NCBI GenBank assembly: GCA_022813625.1
Contig: JAKLMB010000002.1
Span: forward strand, 1,364,001-1,428,000
DNA from: Aaosphaeria pasadenensis
Taxonomy: Eukaryota; Ascomycota; Dothideomycetes; Pleosporales
DNA: 64,000 nt
Direction: 5' to 3'
The position numbers were made by a program, and so were the translations under genes. Below the pieces are notes generated by a model. That model was given only the letters and a program-made list of their open reading frames with translations, had not been told where the DNA came from and ran no database searches. Positions 58,764 through 64,000 of the stretch are shown piece after piece; the first letter of the stretch is position 1; each line of letters begins with the position of its first letter.

Positions 58764-60144
58764 ATGGCTACAACAGAGAAGCCTGCGGTCCTCATCATCG
58801 GCGGTCTAGGTATGCAAACCGTTTACTCCTTAATACTGCACGTCTCTTCTGTATCCAATTACCTGGTATTATTCAAACAATCTTTCTTACACACAAATAA
58901 AATATAGGCTACACTGGACGCTTCCTCGCCAAATACCTCCACGATAACAACCTGACCTCCGAAACCCGTCTGGTCGACAAGCACCTCCCGGAACTTGCAT
59001 GGCTGGCACCAGAATTCAAGGAGGCATGCTCGCGGGACAAATTCATGCAGGCTGATGCCTCGCGCGAACGTGCGTGACTTTCATATGTCTCCACAGTCTG
59101 GTAACACAGGCATGTACTGACCCATGCGGCGTAGAATCCCTTCAGCGCATATTCGACCGCGAGAATGGCAAAGAATTCGATTATGTCTTCAATTGTGGCG
59201 GAGAGACGCGATACTCACAAGAGGAGGAGGTATACAAAATGCGATCATATGGCCTGTCAATGGTCCTCGGCAAGGAGGCTGCAAGACGTAAGGTGAAGTG
59301 CTTCATTGAGAGCAGCACGGGCATGGTCTACAAACCAGATGAAGTACCTCGCAAGGAAACCGACAAGCTGAAGCCTTGGTCAAAATTGGCAAAGTGGAAG
59401 CTCACCGCGGAAGAGGATTTGGCCAAGATCGAAGGCCTCAATTTGTTGGTGATGCGAATGGCGCATGTCTACGGTGCATATACGAGCAAATTCCTCGGAA
59501 CGTGCCTGTGTATGGCGCGCGTCTACCAGGATCTTGACAAGGAAATGAAGTTCTTGTGGAAAGACGACCTCCGTCAAAACACTGTCCACGTCGAAGATGT
59601 TGCTCGAGCTTTCTGGACAGGTGCGGAATGGTTTGTGAAAGACCCAGCACGGAAATCGCCACAGATTTTCAACATTGTCGACCATGGCAACACATGTGAG
59701 TGGCGCGCCATCTTGATCTCGACATTGTATAACTAATACATCTACAGCGCAAGGGACGATAGCAAATTTAATCCCCGCTAGCTTTCCAGGTATCAAAACT
59801 GGTTTCCATGGCACGATTATATCTACCTTCGCAAGACTGAATATGGACTCTGTCGTGGAGGACGTTAACGATGAGACCCTAGATCCTTGGGCTGACCTCC
59901 AAAAGGCAGCAGGTATCGAAAGGACAACTCCTCTGAGCCCCTTCATGGAGAAGGAACTCCTCCGAGATACAGACCTTAGCTTGGATGGAAGCCTGTTTGA
60001 AAAAGAGACCGGTTTTGAGTAAGTCATTTCGTACTAGCATATGACAGAGTACTAACACTGTTCAGATACGAACACAAGCAATTGACCACTCAAGAAATCG
60101 ACAACGTCATTGCGAGCTACAAAGCCATGGGTTGGTGGCCGTAG
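58764..60144 (+). CDS. atypical NAD-dependent epimerase/dehydratase (extended SDR-like)
   Basis: Predicted 372 aa from five exons: 58764-58809, 58908-59069, 59135-59695, 59748-60018 and 60066-60144. Rossmann-fold dehydrogenase/epimerase. Splicing makes LIIGGLGYTGRFLAKYL, with the dinucleotide motif G13-x2-G16-x2-G19. Other family landmarks are the Asp ending strand 2 (TRLVDK), VFNCGGETRY after strand 4, a Ser-Ser-Thr at 129-131, MRMAHVYGAYTSKF, and NTVHVEDVARAFWTGAEW as the substrate-side motif. The usual YxxxK pair is absent: the region expected to carry it reads KPWSKLAKWK (149-158) without Tyr. The C-terminus (TTQEIDNVIASYKAMGWWP) is typical of this fungal subgroup. Substrate unknown. Confidence 0.85.
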
Positions 60145-61574
60145 TAGGCTATCTTGACGAAGCCTGCGAAAACACGATTCCATGACCCCTTTCAAAAACC
60201 CTATTTCTTCTCTCTTTCTGTACCGAAGGATACCCCTTTATGTCCTATAGCGGTTGATAATCAGCACCTCGATCGTTACTATATTCCCCCACGTACTGTA
60301 CCCAAAACGCCCGCCCTTAATAACCACGCTACCATGCCACATCATACCAAACGGCCGCTTTGCATAAGCCAGTTTTATCTGCATTTAATGGAGCGTTGCC
60401 AGTTCAAGCACATCCTGGTTTTTTTTCTTCACAGTAGCTCGCTTGTTTGCCCCTTTCCCCACCATCGTACTTTGGCGAGATTTTACTTTCCATTTAGCTC
60501 GATAGCCATAGCATTATGTACATACCCCCAAGATGCATTTGACTTTTTACGTGCCTTTCTCGAGTTGCTCTTTGGCTTGATTTACGCTGCATATTTACAT
60601 GAGATCGCTTCTTCAATCATAGAATGTCCTGCAAGCGTTTTGAAGCTCTTGGGTTTGCTAAATGATTGACGAATCTAGCGTCTTATACGTATGCCACCAT
60701 AACGAACTTGAATGATGGGATTCCGCACACGGCTGTTAATTCATCTGGAGATCGGGGCCAAGCATACTATCTTGTTTTGAAGCTACGGCGGTGCATTTCG
60801 GTTGTTTTTAGGCATGTTCACCGATAGAACGTACTCACGCACGATTGTAGATGTGGCAAGTGAGATGTTCCACATCAGATACTACATGATCCCTGTAGTG
60901 ACAATCTTGGTGGATCAAATACGTTGATACTATACCCTCTTGTCAGTGAGCTCTTTCCTTGCATCTGCATCTTCAGGTTTCTCCATGAAGCACTTTGGAG
61001 CACTGTTGGCAATCGTGATTTTCTTGTGATGCTGAAATTAATATGCTCCATACACTACAGTCTTCAACTACGAGTGTATACCGTCCGGTGGAATATATTT
61101 ACCTGCCTACGGAACACTAAAATGTAGTAGTTGTGTCTTGATTGCATGTGGCCAAGGAGGCCCTTAGAAGGCCGAACTCACCATCCAGTCTCTTCAATCC
61201 CACCTAGACGTAACTTTGCACGTAGATATTATTCTTTGTTTAGTCCCAGATATCAAATCATCGATAAGAGAATTTGACCAGAACTAGTATGTATTAAAGT
61301 TTGTGGGACAATATGCTGTAAATTGATTCTACTTTCCCAATGGTGCCTACCAATATGCCTGGACAATCTATGCTTTCTGGATACGCCCTGAGTCCCAACC
61401 TTAATATTACTGAAATGTGTTATATGTACAAATACAAAAGAAAACTCTAAGTCTAAATATAAGACGTGCATTACCGATAGAAAGGAAATAATTTCATAGT
61501 GTGTGCAACTTGTTCGGGGTCTTGGTCGAATAGGCCCTTTCTCAAATTCCTCAACAGATCCACCACTGGAAGAC
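60145..61574. other. intergenic region, convergent 3' ends
   Basis: 1.4 kb between the SDR gene and the ABC transporter, carrying 3' flanks. A 171-codon ORF runs on from 60154 in AT/CT-rich sequence, has no domain and no start context, and is not called. Confidence 0.55.
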
Positions 61575-64000
61575 TCACTCCGCCTTCTTGCTCGCCTTGG
61601 TTCTCAACTTCATCAGAAGGTAGACCATGGCGTAGCTCGAGAAAGCAAAAAGTACACAGATCGCAGCATCTCTCCAGCCATGATAATATTCCGTGAGGTT
61701 GACTGTGTACAAGTAGTCGCTACCACGCGTATACTGGCAAACACGGCAATCCGACATTGCTTCCGGATTGACAAGATTCGTTCGCATTCCTGGTCCGTTG
61801 GTCCAAGCAGCGAGGTACTGGCCACATGTTTGATTGGCTGGTGGGTCGAATTTAGCAAATTCGGCCTCCGTACACTTGACTTCCCAATCGAAGTCGGCGA
61901 ATACGAGCAGTGCTCCCATCAAGTAATTGAACGGGTTCAGGTAGTACATCCAGTACCGCCAGAACTCTTGGATCTGACCGTATGGAACAAGAACACCACA
62001 GAAAGAAACCAGTGTACCGAGGAGCAGAGGGTTGACCAGGGAGGCAAACACCGCGTTCGGAGCATAACTGGCAACGAATTGACCAATACCGGTGTAGATG
62101 AACTGATAAACGAGCATGACAAAGAAGACAGCTCCAGCCTTGTCAGAGTCGGATGGTAATCCGGCAGTATAGTAGAAACAGACGAAGTAGAGTATGCCGC
62201 AGATTATGAGGTACGGGATCTCTGAGACGATGAGCCCAGTCACAAAGGCAACCCAGGAGTACATCTTAGACTTCTTTTCTCGCGTCTCATAAATGTCTCG
62301 ACGGTCGATGAAGAGAGGCTGGAGTTGTGCAATAACACCAGCGGCCACGAAAATATAGTTGAACAAGGAGAAGAGGACCAATTGTTGCTCGGCGACGGTA
62401 TTGCCAATCTGCCAGAAGGAAAAACCAATGAACAGTGCTGTGCCGATGTGGAGGGCGAACTTGTTGTTCACATAGTCAATGTTGCGGAACATGCTGACGT
62501 TCATCCTATGAGAGACAATCTTAGTCTGTGTCCATAGGTCTGTCGCAAATTCGTGACCGTCATCGAGAGTTCCGGGTGGCTTGCTTGCAGCTTCGGAAAT
62601 GATCTGCTCTAATTCCTGATGCATTCGAGCTGCCTCTGGAGAATCCAACCAGATCTGATGCCAGTCTTTCCCATTTGAGTGATGTCCAGTTACGACGTCG
62701 ATCATGTGCTCAGCCGGATTAGCAGAAGGTGGGCAAGGGGCATCGTAGCGACTAAAATATTCCTTGATGGTATTGGCATTGTCGCCGATATCGCCAAAGT
62801 AGACAGTTTTTCCTCCCTTTGCAAGCAAGAGAAGAGTATCAAATTGTGCGAATAATTGAGCAGAGGGCTGGTGAATGGTAACTAGCACTGCCTGCCCAAC
62901 GTCGGCCAACTTGCGTAGGAAGCGGACTGTGTTAAAAGCAGCCTGTCCATCTAGTCCAGAAGTGGGTTCGTCCAAGAATATAAGAATAGAAGGCTTCGAG
63001 ACCAGTTCAACACCGATAGTGACGCGCTTGCGTTGTTCGACTGACAGGCCTGCACCGATTCTACCAATCAATGTATGCTCAAGGTCATGCAGCTCCAAAA
63101 GATCGATGATAGTATCCACATAGGCGAGTTTCTCTTCACGTGGCGTTTCTCGACTCTGGCGCAGAAGAGCAGAGAACTCTAGTGCTTCTCTGACTGTCGC
63201 AAAAGGTTCGTGGACGTCCAATTGTTCACAATATCCTGCAGATCTCTGGAATGATACCGGAAGCGGGCGACCGTCGACAAGGACTTCACCGTGGATCGTC
63301 CCCTCAGTCTTGCGTAGGGCGAGTACATCGAGCAGAGTGGTTTTTCCAGCACCAGAAGAACCCATTAGAGCACCAAGCATACCTGGCTTAACGTATCCGT
63401 GCACATTATCAAGCAGCGTACGATCTCCTGTTGGTGTCTGAACCACGTAAGACAAGTTCCTCCATGTGAACACCGAGGTGTTTCGCATGAGACTTGCATC
63501 GTTCTGCTCCTGAGTCGTCCGACCCCCGGTCGCACCCTGTGTCACTTTCTCATTCCCTTGGGATTCTTCATCTTCTGATGTAATGCTCGTCGGCACCTTC
63601 TTATGGTTTTCGCGAGGAATTAGAAGAGCACCGTTGGAGCCCGCAACATCATCCCACCTTTGTGTGAAGTAGATAGTAAGGCCAATGTATAAGGCCCACC
63701 AAGCGAACAAAATCCCTACATTGCGCCATATGTGTGCAGGGGAGTAAGACAGACTTTCGAGGTAGGCTTCTCCGGTCACTGAGGTCGCACCGGGCAAAGC
63801 ACCGCCAACTCCTGCACAGGCTTGGTGCTCCGGATCCAAGTATTCGGGTAGGTAGTTCGGGATAAGGTTGTTGTAAGCGCAGGGAATTATCGTATCTTTA
63901 AACTCGTTGGCCATCAGTGATTCGAAGCCGTAAGATAAAGGATTGATCCAGTAGATCCAGACAAACCAGGGATGCATTGCGGGTTTGCGAATCTGGTATC
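61575..64000 (-). CDS. PDR-type ABC transporter (ABCG), C-terminal half, cut by window edge
   Basis: The last ~808 residues of a full-size pleiotropic drug resistance pump; the open frame runs off the right edge (Y-Q-I-R-K-P-A before MHPWFVWIYWINPLSYGFESLMANEF). Present here are the end of the first membrane domain with its large external loop, then the second nucleotide-binding domain: Walker A GSSGAGKT (DNA 63339-63362), the degenerate family signature LSVEQRKR, Walker B IFLDEPTSGLD and the H-loop VTIHQPSA. The second membrane domain of six segments and a PDR_CDR-type extracellular loop (FDPPANQTCGQYLAAW) follow; the protein ends KLRTKASKKAE. No intron is seen in this part. Plasma-membrane efflux of azoles or other xenobiotics is the usual role; the substrate cannot be read here. 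Confidence 0.93.
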   Translation of the reverse strand, partial: YQIRKPAMHPWFVWIYWINPLSYGFESLMANEFKDTIIPCAYNNLIPNYLPEYLDPEHQACAGVGGALPGATSVTGEAYLESLSYSPAHIWRNVGILFAWWALYIGLTIYFTQRWDDVAGSNGALLIPRENHKKVPTSITSEDEESQGNEKVTQGATGGRTTQEQNDASLMRNTSVFTWRNLSYVVQTPTGDRTLLDNVHGYVKPGMLGALMGSSGAGKTTLLDVLALRKTEGTIHGEVLVDGRPLPVSFQRSAGYCEQLDVHEPFATVREALEFSALLRQSRETPREEKLAYVDTIIDLLELHDLEHTLIGRIGAGLSVEQRKRVTIGVELVSKPSILIFLDEPTSGLDGQAAFNTVRFLRKLADVGQAVLVTIHQPSAQLFAQFDTLLLLAKGGKTVYFGDIGDNANTIKEYFSRYDAPCPPSANPAEHMIDVVTGHHSNGKDWHQIWLDSPEAARMHQELEQIISEAASKPPGTLDDGHEFATDLWTQTKIVSHRMNVSMFRNIDYVNNKFALHIGTALFIGFSFWQIGNTVAEQQLVLFSLFNYIFVAAGVIAQLQPLFIDRRDIYETREKKSKMYSWVAFVTGLIVSEIPYLIICGILYFVCFYYTAGLPSDSDKAGAVFFVMLVYQFIYTGIGQFVASYAPNAVFASLVNPLLLGTLVSFCGVLVPYGQIQEFWRYWMYYLNPFNYLMGALLVFADFDWEVKCTEAEFAKFDPPANQTCGQYLAAWTNGPGMRTNLVNPEAMSDCRVCQYTRGSDYLYTVNLTEYYHGWRDAAICVLFAFSSYAMVYLLMKLRTKASKKAE

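Noticed and set aside
61503..62159. 218-codon plus-strand ORF opposite the ABC transporter
   Set aside because: Antisense shadow of the transporter's C-terminal coding region.
1..64000. tRNA, rRNA, CRISPR or operon-type features
   Set aside because: No convincing A-box/B-box tRNA pair or rRNA stretch was found by eye. Spliceosomal introns show a eukaryotic nuclear genome, so CRISPR arrays and ribosome binding sites are not expected.

Overview
The window is nuclear DNA of a filamentous ascomycete (Pezizomycotina). Genes are split by short introns (mostly 45-110 bp) with GT..AG ends and CTAAC-like branch points. They lie on both strands, separated by 0.1-3 kb gaps rich in pyrimidine tracts and microsatellites. 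The gene content (Rax2, Cft1, NUO-49, a Zn2Cys6 regulator, a PDR-type ABC pump, the fungal form of LMBD1) fits Pezizomycotina; I cannot fix the class from sequence alone. I see no tRNA, rRNA, transposon or CRISPR.

Layout. 1-3.2 kb: 3' part of an alpha/beta hydrolase, convergent with a Zn2Cys6 transcription factor. 4.4-6.2 kb: a SAS4-domain chromatin protein. 7.5-14.4 kb: a lysosomal LMBD1-type membrane protein divergent from CFT1 (mRNA cleavage/polyadenylation). 14.6-19 kb: a degenerate dienelactone hydrolase fused to a SnoaL-like domain, then a proline/serine-rich protein of unknown role. 20.5-29 kb: a DHA2-type MFS exporter and the polarity marker RAX2. 30.3-37.4 kb: a POT/PTR2 peptide transporter and a vacuolar-type CDF zinc transporter. 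38-44 kb: an F-box protein with an unusual upstream membrane ORF, a DUF202 membrane protein and a repeat-rich glycine-rich protein. 45-56 kb: a housekeeping block with the complex I 49-kDa subunit, RPC40 (AC40), a small unknown protein, the ATP synthase gamma subunit and TOP1. 58.7-60.1 kb: an atypical SDR. 61.6 kb to the right edge: C-terminal half of a PDR-type ABC transporter.

The genes mostly act independently. Two divergent housekeeping pairs (NUO-49/RPC40 and ATP3/TOP1) and LMBD1/CFT1 probably share promoter regions. Transporters are over-represented (MFS, POT, CDF, ABC-G, LMBD1), but I see no biosynthetic core enzyme (PKS, NRPS, terpene synthase), so this is not a complete secondary-metabolite cluster.

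I did not find a clearly new multi-gene system. The best leads are the F-box/membrane ORF pair joined in frame across one TAG or a possible 45-bp intron, the hydrolase-SnoaL fusion that lacks its catalytic residues, the SDR without a YxxxK tyrosine, the expanding NDRP repeat gene, and a clustered TACGGAGTA motif in one intergenic gap. Exon joins given below were worked out by hand from splice signals and reading frame; none is supported by transcript data.
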